Assembly: GCA_031409775.1 (NCBI GenBank)
Contig: JANNXY010000012.1
Location: forward strand, 1 to 13,650
Source: JANNXY01 sp031409775
GTDB taxonomy: Bacteria > Patescibacteriota > Minisyncoccia > Phycocordibacterales > CAIZIN01
Direction of reading: 5' to 3'
Length of the DNA: 13,650 nucleotides
Made by a program: the position numbers and the translations under genes. The notes under the pieces were generated by a model, which did not search any database, was not told the DNA's origin, and saw nothing but the letters and a program-made list of their open reading frames with translations. How positions within the stretch are numbered: the stretch's first letter is position 1; each line of letters starts with the position of its first letter. Below are positions 1 through 5,911 of the stretch, piece by piece.

Positions 1-26
1 TGTCAGACCCAAGTTAAAATGACATC
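1..26 (+). repeat. IS left terminal inverted repeat
   Basis: The tip starts TGTCAGACCCAAGTTAAAAT. Its core matches the reverse complement of the right tip. Only one copy of the core is evident at this end, which lies beyond the 3' end of the transposase gene. Confidence 0.75.
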
Positions 27-76
27 TTGTATTAATGTATCTATGTGTTCTGGTATTATGTATCTAGCAAAATTTT

Positions 77-1327
77 TTAAAGGTTAAACTTTCTCCACGG
101 ATGACCCTTTGGTGCTTTGCGGAATGGCTTCTGTCTAGTTAAAGCAACTACTGGTACATTTGTTGGCTTGGGGCGCAATGGCAGTACTCGGTATTCTAGA
201 TAAACGTTTTTCAATCTGAGGTGAATACTTCCATCGATACGTTCCTCGATAATCAGTTCGTCACGTTTGTATACTGTGGTCTTCTGTGTGGCTTCCAATT
301 GAAACCAACGGGTTTTAAATTGAATAGTGTAATCATTGTTTACCCTACGTTTAGATTGTATTGAAAATATCGATGATAGTCTCACTCTCATTTCATCTGA
401 AAGTGGCCGATGTGCATCATTCTCACCTTTAGCCGGTACACTAAATCTTTTGTTGTGATCGGGTAGATACTTTACACTGACAAATTGATTGGCAGGATCT
501 CGTTTTTTGATATCAACCAATCTCATCTCCTTAACCATACGATCTTGTAGCGTGCCGAACAGTCGCTCGACCCTACCTTTAGCTTCGGGAGAATTGGCAC
601 ATATGACTCGTATGTCTAGCTCTTTCATCGCTCTCTCAAATTGGGTGATAAATTTAACATTATCCACAGCATTCTTGTGGTTGATCTTGTATGTACTGAA
701 TTTGTCTAGGTATATGGCTACAGGACGACCGTAGACCTCCACATATGACCACCAGAAGCGAAAGACGGCGTACACTCCCTCATTGTCTTCAAAGATTGCT
801 TTGACCACCGAGCTTGTAGCATCATCAATCGCCGCAAGTAAACATTCTTCTCCATTGTTCTCAAACCAGTCGTGATATGATCCGTCGAACTGTACGAGTT
901 CCCCGAAGCTATCTTTTCGTTCTCGCCATTCTCGGATGATTTGTGGGCCACGCCGTTTGTGTGGTTTCCAGAGATTCTTTTTGATCATCATCAGTCTGAG
1001 AGTTTCAGTATTCATGACAATACCAAGGTCTGCTAACTTTTCCCTCGCGAAAGTTGGACCAAAATCCTGATGCTTTTTCTCTGTGAAAAAATCCACCACC
1101 TCATCAACAATTACATCTACGGTTGCATTGTTTGAAATCTGTCCCTTGGATCCATGGACCACTGCTTTTATTCCATACTTTTCAACATTACGTTTGAGTT
1201 TCTGCACTTGGCGGATCTGGAGTCCAAGTCTCACAGAAGCTTGTTTGTTGGTAATATCCCCATCAATACAAGAACGTATGACATCATACCGCTCTTGTTC
1301 TTTCTCGGTTGGCTTGTATTTTTCCAA
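77..1327 (-). CDS. IS1202/ISNCY-like DDE transposase
   Basis: This 416-residue protein should cut and rejoin the ends of the surrounding element. Residues about 1-60 form a helix-turn-helix DNA-binding region (ITNKQASVRLGLQIRQVQKL). An integrase-type catalytic core follows. Candidate acidic residues are D148 (in FDGSYHDWF), D208 (in YLDKFSTYK) and E254 (in SPEAKGRVERLFG), spaced 59 and 45 residues apart, as in integrase-fold DDE transposases. The basic C-terminus ending in HPWRKFNL is typical of ISNCY/IS1202-type proteins. The length is normal and the frame is intact, so the copy could be active. The only start in frame before the HTH is TTG (1325-1327), after an in-frame TAA, and no Shine-Dalgarno sequence precedes it, which suggests weak translation. 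The stop is TAA. The family name rests on motif memory, not a search. Confidence 0.85.
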   Translation of the reverse strand: MEKYKPTEKEQERYDVIRSCIDGDITNKQASVRLGLQIRQVQKLKRNVEKYGIKAVVHGSKGQISNNATVDVIVDEVVDFFTEKKHQDFGPTFAREKLADLGIVMNTETLRLMMIKKNLWKPHKRRGPQIIREWRERKDSFGELVQFDGSYHDWFENNGEECLLAAIDDATSSVVKAIFEDNEGVYAVFRFWWSYVEVYGRPVAIYLDKFSTYKINHKNAVDNVKFITQFERAMKELDIRVICANSPEAKGRVERLFGTLQDRMVKEMRLVDIKKRDPANQFVSVKYLPDHNKRFSVPAKGENDAHRPLSDEMRVRLSSIFSIQSKRRVNNDYTIQFKTRWFQLEATQKTTVYKRDELIIEERIDGSIHLRLKNVYLEYRVLPLRPKPTNVPVVALTRQKPFRKAPKGHPWRKFNL

Positions 1328-1365
1328 GGCATATATTTTTTAGTTAATATATCCAATGGTACTAG

Positions 1366-1416
1366 GGGGTGTCTTTTTAACTTTGGAAGGGGTGCACTTT
1401 TAACTTTGGTATTACA
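1366..1416 (-). repeat. IS right terminal repeat with a second subterminal copy
   Basis: Two direct copies of a 22-nt unit lie side by side at 1366-1387 and 1389-1410, matching at 18 of 22 positions. Both carry the plus-strand core TTTTAACTTTGG, the complement of the core at the left tip. The outer copy plus ATTACA (1411-1416) forms the terminal inverted repeat. The inner copy is a likely additional transposase-binding site, and both lie upstream of the transposase start. The binding role is inferred. Confidence 0.7.
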
Positions 1417-1431
1417 GCTTAAATGTCACCA

Positions 1432-1461
1432 TTGACAAATCACCATATACCGTGCTATAAT
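1432..1461 (+). promoter_or_regulatory. Strong sigma70-type promoter beside the IS right end
   Basis: A perfect TTGACA (1432-1437) is separated by 18 bp from a perfect TATAAT (1456-1461). It is the best promoter in the window and lies 15 bp past the IS right tip, pointing away from the IS. The -35 box overlaps a small inverted repeat, TGTCA-CCAT-TGACA (1424-1437), that could be an operator. The expected transcript starts near 1468 and would run to the terminator at about 1850. Confidence 0.75.
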
Positions 1462-1534
1462 ACCTTCAGAAAACCTTAATCGACCTGCTGCATTCACGCA
1501 AGCGGATTCTTGTCTTTCGTATACTTAATCATAG

Positions 1535-1786
1535 ATGAAAAAAACAATTCGGATTATCTTTGTTCTCAACTTATTAACCATCCTTCTGAGCCTCCTAGGA
1601 ATTTTTTGGTCATCATGGGCCCAAGCTTGGGATATTGGAACAAACATTCCCGTGGAAGAGCAGGAATTGGCAATGCAGTTGGCAGAAAAACATTTGTCCC
1701 TGCTTTCTATTGCGGCGTCGGTGTGGCATGGTTCAATCGCATTAATTTGCGCAGCCGGTGAATATATCTATAGGTCACCGCGCTAG
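1535..1786 (+). CDS. Putative small two-helix membrane protein
   Basis: I do not recognise this 83-residue ORF. It starts MKKTIRIIFVLNLL and has a hydrophobic segment at about residues 6-29 that could be a membrane anchor or an uncleaved signal. A short acidic stretch, EEQELAMQLAEKH (41-53), follows, then a second hydrophobic segment at about 54-76, and it ends EYIYRSPR. Support for a real gene comes from the consensus promoter about 70 nt upstream, the intrinsic terminator after it, plausible codon use and an ATG start. Against it: there is no Shine-Dalgarno sequence, and its stop (TAG) lies inside an RNA hairpin (1749-1783). It is the only complete plus-strand gene candidate in the window, and the transcript could instead be a structured non-coding RNA of about 380 nt. 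Confidence 0.45.
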   Translation: MKKTIRIIFVLNLLTILLSLLGIFWSSWAQAWDIGTNIPVEEQELAMQLAEKHLSLLSIAASVWHGSIALICAAGEYIYRSPR

Positions 1787-1818
1787 GCAAGTTGTAGGTT
1801 CGAATCCTGCAGAACGCA
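1749..1818 (+). other. Structured 3' region with a lone tRNA T-arm-like element
   Basis: Positions 1794-1810 read as a tRNA T-arm: a 5-bp stem GTAGG/CCTGC (one G-U pair) closing the canonical loop TTCGAAT, which gives the near-universal string GGTTCGAATCC. Seven bases and an A follow, where an acceptor strand and discriminator would be. No matching 5' acceptor strand (GCGTTCT), D-arm or anticodon arm is found upstream, so this is not a normal tRNA. Just before it, GGTGA and TCACC plus flanking GCGC pairs (1749-1783) form another stem. It could be a tRNA relic left by an integration event, or part of an uncharacterised structured RNA. Confidence 0.4.
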
Positions 1819-1850
1819 TTGGCTCCGGCTGATGCGTTTCTTTTATTTAT
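1813..1850 (+). terminator. Intrinsic terminator of the plus-strand unit
   Basis: AACGCAT (1813-1819) pairs with ATGCGTT (1832-1838) around a 12-nt loop. On the plus strand this is followed by the T-rich tract TTTCTTTTATTTATT. On the minus strand no T tract follows, so it serves the plus-strand transcript that starts near 1468, not gatB. The stem is only 7 bp, so strength is uncertain. Confidence 0.6.
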
Positions 1851-3301
1851 TACCCGAGAATTTGTAGGAGAATTTTCTTGAAGGTTTCTGGATTCCCTGC
1901 TCCCTTGCTTGCTTTCATACATTGTCCGATGAGGAATTGGAGAAGTGGGGTTTTGCCGGATTTGTAGTCGGTGACAACTGTAGGATTATCAGTAATTATT
2001 TTATTTACAATTTCCTCTAGGGCTTTCTCGTCGCTTACTTGGAGCAAGCCTTTTTCATTTGCGATTTCTTCGGCAGACTTTCCTTGTGATTCTTTCTTGG
2101 TTAGATAGAGCAAAACGTCTTTGGCTCCACGAGAAGAAAGCTTGTTGGATTTGATGAGTGCTACTAATCCTACAATCTGATCTGCTTCTGGGAATACTTC
2201 GAAATCATCCTTCTGTGAAAGTCCGGCGAGGTCCACGGCGATGTAGTTGGAAGCGGTTTTGATACTTGCAGGGTCAGCGGCAAAATGCGAAATAATAGAA
2301 TCAAAGTATTTTGCTGCTTTGAGATCACTAACGAAAAATTCTGCATGTTGCTCTGACAATCCTAATCCTACGTATCGAGCACGCTTCTGCCAAGGTAATT
2401 CTGGCAAAGTCTTTCTGATTTCTGATTCACTAAATTCTGCTATCTCGCTTAGTTTGAGCTTCGGTAGATCTGGATCTAGGAAGTACCGGTAGTCATGCGC
2501 GTTTTCCTTGCTGCGCTGGCTAAATGTAGCAGACTTATTCTCGTCCCAACCACGAGTTTCTTGCTTTATCTCTTCGCCTTTATCGAGGAGAGCGATATGC
2601 CTTTTCATTTCGTATTCGATCGCTTTCTCTACTGCTTTAAAAGAGTTCAGGTTTTTTACTTCAACTTTCGTTCCTAACTTACCACTTCCAACTTCCAACT
2701 TTTTGCTAACCGAGATGTTTGCTTCGACACGCATCTCGCCTTTTTCCAAATTTGCTTCACCAGCGCCGAGGTACTGCAGTAGCAGCTGAAACTCCTTGGC
2801 AAATGCGCTTGCTGTCGCTGCATCGTGTATCACGGGCTCGGTCACAAGCTCCATGAGCGGTACACCCGCGCGGTTGTAGTTGACGAGTGAATACTCTCCC
2901 TGATCATGTATCGATGTGCCAGTGTCTTCTTCGATATGAATCCTCGTGAGTTTTACTCCTTTTAGTTCTCCCCCGCTGACCAAAGGGAATTTGTATTGAG
3001 AAAGCTGATAGCCTTTGGGAATATCGGGGTAGAAATAATTCTTGCGGTCAAACTCTGTGAATTCATATGCAATCTTCCCACCTAGCGCAGTACCTACCTG
3101 GATCACCTTCCTCACAGCTTCGCGGTTTATCACTGGCAGTGTTCCTGGATGAGCCATACATATCGGACAGATGTTTACATTGGGCCTGTCCTCGTCCGGA
3201 TCATTCTTGCACCCACACCACATCTTGCTCCTGGTTGCTAATTCAGCATGGATTTCCAGGCCAACAGTAAGTATGTATTTTTCACCTGTTTGGTCTTTCA
3301 T
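1850..3301 (-). CDS. gatB: Aspartyl/glutamyl-tRNA(Asn/Gln) amidotransferase subunit B
   Basis: GatB is the tRNA-binding kinase subunit of GatCAB, which converts Glu-tRNA(Gln) and Asp-tRNA(Asn) to the amide forms; organisms lacking GlnRS or AsnRS depend on it. The 483-residue protein opens with the family signature YILTVGLEIHAEL (about 9-21). Four zinc-ligand cysteines follow at C29, C31, C45 and C48 (WCGC...ICPIC). PDIPKGYQLSQYKFP, HIEEDTG and NYNRAGVPLMELVTEP follow, and a C-terminal GatB/YqeY tail domain covers roughly the last 150 residues. ATG at 3301 is chosen because it lies 4 nt after the upstream gene's stop and gives normal length; the ATG at 3373 would add 24 atypical residues overlapping that gene. 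No Shine-Dalgarno sequence is seen. gatA and gatC are not in the window. It is the last gene of a HEPN-NTase-gatB unit and carries a small heptamer-repeat insertion at 2674-2701. Confidence 0.97.
   Translation of the reverse strand: MKDQTGEKYILTVGLEIHAELATRSKMWCGCKNDPDEDRPNVNICPICMAHPGTLPVINREAVRKVIQVGTALGGKIAYEFTEFDRKNYFYPDIPKGYQLSQYKFPLVSGGELKGVKLTRIHIEEDTGTSIHDQGEYSLVNYNRAGVPLMELVTEPVIHDAATASAFAKEFQLLLQYLGAGEANLEKGEMRVEANISVSKKLEVGSGKLGTKVEVKNLNSFKAVEKAIEYEMKRHIALLDKGEEIKQETRGWDENKSATFSQRSKENAHDYRYFLDPDLPKLKLSEIAEFSESEIRKTLPELPWQKRARYVGLGLSEQHAEFFVSDLKAAKYFDSIISHFAADPASIKTASNYIAVDLAGLSQKDDFEVFPEADQIVGLVALIKSNKLSSRGAKDVLLYLTKKESQGKSAEEIANEKGLLQVSDEKALEEIVNKIITDNPTVVTDYKSGKTPLLQFLIGQCMKASKGAGNPETFKKILLQILG
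2674..2701 (-). repeat. Heptanucleotide tandem repeat inside gatB
   Basis: On the minus strand four consecutive units read AAGTTGG, AAGTTGG, AAGTGGT and AAGTTAG. They encode KLEVGSGKLG just before the conserved TKVEVKNLNSF block, where GatB proteins usually have a short variable loop. The repeat keeps the frame and so adds only a few residues to that loop. Confidence 0.6.
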
Positions 3302-3305
3302 AAAT

Positions 3306-3632
3306 TTATGCCACTTGAATCCCGTAAGTTCTAATTTCAGACAAAATTGGAGAGTAGCCATTTTCGTATTCATCGACAGAAAGCGGGTAAGGTTCGATAC
3401 GACTATCTGCGAAACGAGTTTTCTTCCAAAGGTTTTGCATCTCTAGAACATCATCGACTCCAAAATCTCTAGAAACAACCGCAACGTCTATATCGCTCCC
3501 TTTTGTTGAAAGGCCCTTCGCATAGGATCCGAAGACGATCATTTTTTCAACGAGTATCCCAGAATCTTCTATGATTCTTCTATATTTCTCTACACTTTCT
3601 ATTATTCTTTTTTCTATTGTTCTTTCAGCCAT
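3306..3632 (-). CDS. Minimal nucleotidyltransferase (MNT), antitoxin-like partner of HEPN
   Basis: This is a 108-residue pol-beta-fold nucleotidyltransferase. The motif GSYAKGLSTKGSDIDV carries G35-S36 and the metal-binding D47 and D49, and E80 in RIEPYPLSVDEY is the likely third acidic residue. Proteins of this type pair with HEPN proteins; in characterised type VII systems the NTase neutralises the HEPN RNase by adding AMP. Whether this one does so is inferred. The start ATG (3630-3632) overlaps the end of the HEPN gene by 19 bp, pointing to translational coupling. The stop is 4 nt before the gatB start. No signal peptide or membrane segment is present. Confidence 0.85.
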   Translation of the reverse strand: MAERTIEKRIIESVEKYRRIIEDSGILVEKMIVFGSYAKGLSTKGSDIDVAVVSRDFGVDDVLEMQNLWKKTRFADSRIEPYPLSVDEYENGYSPILSEIRTYGIQVA

Positions 3633-4000
3633 TTTAATATTGTTTTAGTTTTATTTATATATTCCTCCGCATATTCTTTAGTTGCTTTTTTATAAAATGA
3701 CTGCTTATAGTCATCGTATCTACCCTTAATATTAAAAGTATTAATTTCTGCCAAAAGATCCGAGTCTTCACCGCTCAATTTCAAATCAGTATCTTCAGCT
3801 AGTTTGATTAAATTGTGATCATATGGAGCGTGATCTTCTGTTTTTCTTACTACTAAAAATTTCAGAAATTTCTCGATAGATAAATGGCAAAAAAATAATG
3901 CTTCAGAATATTTCCTGGATTCAAATAGTACCTGAGCTGTTTCTAGATCACTATCGCTCTTTTCTTTCCAAAATCCCAATATTTCTTCCTTATTGATCAT
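3614..4000 (-). CDS. HEPN-domain protein, toxin-like partner of the NTase
   Basis: This 128-residue all-helical protein resembles the HEPN group that includes the C-terminal domain of kanamycin-NTase-like proteins. Signs are the amphipathic SDSDLETAQVLFESRKYSEA, the core HLSIEKFLKFLVV (39-51), HNLIKLAE (62-69) and the late NIKGRYDDY segment. An R-X4-H spacing, R52-KTED-H57, can be read, but it is not the classic RNxxVH of HepT, so RNase activity is uncertain. It is the first gene of the unit, preceding the NTase, which reverses the order seen in the mntA-hepT pair of this window. A good promoter lies directly upstream with its -10 box 6 nt before the ATG, implying a leaderless transcript. Confidence 0.8.
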   Translation of the reverse strand: MINKEEILGFWKEKSDSDLETAQVLFESRKYSEALFFCHLSIEKFLKFLVVRKTEDHAPYDHNLIKLAEDTDLKLSGEDSDLLAEINTFNIKGRYDDYKQSFYKKATKEYAEEYINKTKTILKWLKEQ

Positions 4001-4006
4001 GATTAA

Positions 4007-4035
4007 ATAATACCTAATTACTGAGGTAAAATCAA
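4007..4035 (-). promoter_or_regulatory. Promoter of HEPN-NTase-gatB; predicted leaderless start
   Basis: On the minus strand TTGATT (4030-4035), a 17-bp spacer and TATTAT (4007-4012) form a sigma70-type promoter in the 51-bp gap after obg. Exactly 6 nt separate the -10 box from the ATG at 4000, which places the predicted transcription start on the A of the start codon. All three downstream genes, including gatB, can be read from here. Confidence 0.65.
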
Positions 4036-4051
4036 GACATATTCTTGATGG

Positions 4052-5020
4052 CTATTTCTGCACCCTCTTGGTTAATTCTTTGGTCAGAGCTTTCACTGAA
4101 TCATCGTCTAATATAGAAACAGTTAAAATGTTCTTGCTCTTTTTCTTTAGAGCTTTTTCAATCTCTTTGAGCACACCTGGTTCTACTGTGTCACTTTTGG
4201 TAATTAAAATAATTTCTTCTTTCTCTGCAAATTCTTTATCATAGGCCATGAGCTCGCCACGGACAGTGTCGTATACCTCGATAGGATTTTCATTCTCGGC
4301 ACTCACGCAATGCAAAAGGGTTTTGGTACGGCGGACATGTCGTAGGAATTTGTGTCCGAGACCACGGCCTTCCGATGCACCCTCGATGAGTCCCGGGATG
4401 TCAGCAATAATCACACCGTACATGTCACCGAGGTTAGGCTCGAGTGTGGTGAATTGGTAGTTACCTACCTTGGCCTTGGCCTTGGTCAGAGCGTTTAGAA
4501 GTGATGACTTGCCGGCATTGGGGAGACCTACGAGCCCCACATCCGCCACGAGCTCGAGCTCGATAAATAGATCGAATTCCTCGCCTGGCTTGCCTGGCGT
4601 AGATTCCTGTGGAGTGGTGTTGGTGGAAGCCTTGAAATGCTCGTTACCGAGTCCGCCACGGCCTCCCTTGGCCACACAAATCTTGTCATCTACATTGTCT
4701 AGTCTGTATACATCACCATTGGTAGTGTTGGTTATGGTCGATCCCACTGGGACTTTGATTACTGTATCCTCTCCGTCTTTGCCATGGCGTCCCCAATTCT
4801 CCCCAGCAGCGCCACTCGCTGCAGTAAACTCCTTTATTTGTTTATAAGTATATAGAGCCCCCAGATCAGAGACCGCTATGAAATAAATATCACCACCATT
4901 GCCGCCATTGCCGCCGCCAGCGCCAGCCATCTCGCGGCCTTTCTCGTGCCTCCAGCGGACTACACCATCGCCTCCACGGCCCGCCTTTACGTGCAAATTA
5001 ATTTCGTCAATGAATGCCAT
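4052..5020 (-). CDS. obg: GTPase Obg (ribosome assembly)
   Basis: Obg is an essential GTPase acting in late large-subunit maturation. The 322-residue protein has the Gly-rich N-terminal Obg fold (1 to about 157: AGAGGGNGGNGGDIYF, then VAKGGRGGLGN). The G domain has G1 GLPNAGKSS (165-173), switch I YQFTTLEPNLG (188-198) with T191/T192, G3 DIPG (207-210), G4 TKSD (274-277, in place of NKxD) and G5 near SIL (302-304, in place of SAL). It ends soon after the G domain without the extra C-terminal OCT domain, a common short form. The start ATG lies 9 nt after the upstream gene's stop and no Shine-Dalgarno sequence is present. It is the last gene of the secA operon. Confidence 0.96.
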   Translation of the reverse strand: MAFIDEINLHVKAGRGGDGVVRWRHEKGREMAGAGGGNGGNGGDIYFIAVSDLGALYTYKQIKEFTAASGAAGENWGRHGKDGEDTVIKVPVGSTITNTTNGDVYRLDNVDDKICVAKGGRGGLGNEHFKASTNTTPQESTPGKPGEEFDLFIELELVADVGLVGLPNAGKSSLLNALTKAKAKVGNYQFTTLEPNLGDMYGVIIADIPGLIEGASEGRGLGHKFLRHVRRTKTLLHCVSAENENPIEVYDTVRGELMAYDKEFAEKEEIILITKSDTVEPGVLKEIEKALKKKSKNILTVSILDDDSVKALTKELTKRVQK

Positions 5021-5029
5021 GTACTAATA

Positions 5030-5911
5030 CTAAGCGTTTGCGGCCATTGTAGCAAGTGCTATCGCACTTTCCCTGCTCGCCGCAGAGGCGTAGAACAGAT
5101 TCTTGTGACAGAAAATCGAGTCCGCAACACCAGTTACCCGCTGCAATTCTGCATCACGCTTCCCACCCCATTTGCGAGGAAGGTCCTTGCGATTTTTGAA
5201 TGTATGAACATCATCTCGAACGGTTTCTACATTCCATACACCCTCTTTGGTCCCTGGTCGTACGATATATAGCGGTTCTGGATAATTGGCCAATAACTCT
5301 CGAGCAGGGTAATAATTATCGAGTACGATAATTCTGCGATCAGCCGATTCTTCGTATGCAAGTCTAACAAATTTCTGTGCTTCGTATTTGTCCCGAGCGC
5401 GTGTAATCATTCTCTCTAATAAAGTCTTGGCTAGAGTAACGCATTCGTTAAATATCTCGTCTTGGTTCTTGTCCTTTTCCTTCCAAGTTGGATTAAAAGA
5501 ATTTATAACACTTGCAACAGAGAATGGGTAGAGATTCTGTTTGTTTTTCTTACCGAGTCTTATACCGTTGTCCTCTGCATCTATAGCCTGCACGAGCTCC
5601 ATATCTATCTCCCGGACTATCTCTTCGTTACCACATAATGTGAGGCCATATTTCTTCCAAGTCAGGCCGAACGATGCATATGGGATACCGTTATCCCTCT
5701 TTAGTTTGAAATTGCTCTGATGATGGTCGAAGCAGTCTGACTCTTCGTTATAGATCCCACCCACATCGATCACGAAGTCCGCTGACTCGATGAGCGATTC
5801 ATCTCGAGTACGAGTAAGTACTAAATCTGATGCATGCGATAAAAGGATTGTTGCTACCGCAAAGACATCGTCCGCGTGAAATGTTCCGTTATGAGTTACT
5901 ACGCTTTTCAT
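5030..5911 (-). CDS. MYG1-family (UPF0160) DHH-like phosphoesterase
   Basis: This 293-residue protein matches the MYG1/UPF0160 family. It has the N-terminal metal-site motif THNGTFHADD (6-15), VIDVGG (47-52) with D49, FDHHQ (61-65) and GIPYASFGLTWKKYG (75-89). The C-terminal half carries RPGTKEGVWNVETV and LPRKWGG, also characteristic. Members resemble DHH phosphoesterases; eukaryotic MYG1 has been described as a 3'-5' RNA exonuclease. The bacterial substrate is not known to me, so RNA or nucleotide hydrolysis is an inference. Its start overlaps the end of secA by 23 bp and its stop is 9 nt before obg. No export signal is seen. Confidence 0.88.
   Translation of the reverse strand: MKSVVTHNGTFHADDVFAVATILLSHASDLVLTRTRDESLIESADFVIDVGGIYNEESDCFDHHQSNFKLKRDNGIPYASFGLTWKKYGLTLCGNEEIVREIDMELVQAIDAEDNGIRLGKKNKQNLYPFSVASVINSFNPTWKEKDKNQDEIFNECVTLAKTLLERMITRARDKYEAQKFVRLAYEESADRRIIVLDNYYPARELLANYPEPLYIVRPGTKEGVWNVETVRDDVHTFKNRKDLPRKWGGKRDAELQRVTGVADSIFCHKNLFYASAASRESAIALATMAANA

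Larger units (their letters stand above)
1..1416 (-). mobile_element. IS1202/ISNCY-like insertion sequence, apparently complete
   Basis: A single transposase gene is bracketed by imperfect terminal inverted repeats. The left tip (1-26) and the reverse complement of the right tip (1391-1416) share 19 of 26 aligned bases, both starting TGT and containing the core CAAGTTAAAA or AAAGTTAAAA. The length of about 1.4 kb, the TGT tips and one long DDE-type ORF fit the IS1202 group of the ISNCY assemblage as I know it. The element begins at the first base of the window, so the left flank and any target duplication cannot be inspected. The right tip is placed at 1416 because the repeat core then has the same offset from the tip on both sides. 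A nearby TGACA at 1433-1437 is a less likely alternative end. Confidence 0.8.

Noticed and set aside
1083..1435. Plus-strand ORFs across the transposase start and IS end
   Set aside because: They are antisense to the transposase and its terminal repeats. No promoter or family motif supports them.
1417..1437. IS right end at 1437 instead of 1416
   Set aside because: TGTCA on the minus strand there mimics the left tip, but the conserved repeat core would then be 21 bp further from the tip than on the left side.
1735..1820. Complete tRNA gene
   Set aside because: Only the T-arm is present. No acceptor pairing, D-arm, or anticodon stem with U33 could be built with any variable-loop length tried.
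1468..1830. tmRNA (ssrA) at the plus-strand unit
   Set aside because: Size and the T-arm are suggestive, but the conserved tmRNA 5' end, a pairing acceptor stem and a tag ending in ALAA-like residues were not found.
3302..3373. Longer gatB start at 3373
   Set aside because: It would add 24 residues unlike any GatB N-terminus and overlap the NTase gene by 68 bp. The ATG at 3301 gives normal length and places the family signature near the start.
4470..4847. 125-codon plus-strand ORF inside obg
   Set aside because: It is an antisense shadow of the Gly-rich obg fold, as its Pro/Ser/Ala-rich composition shows.
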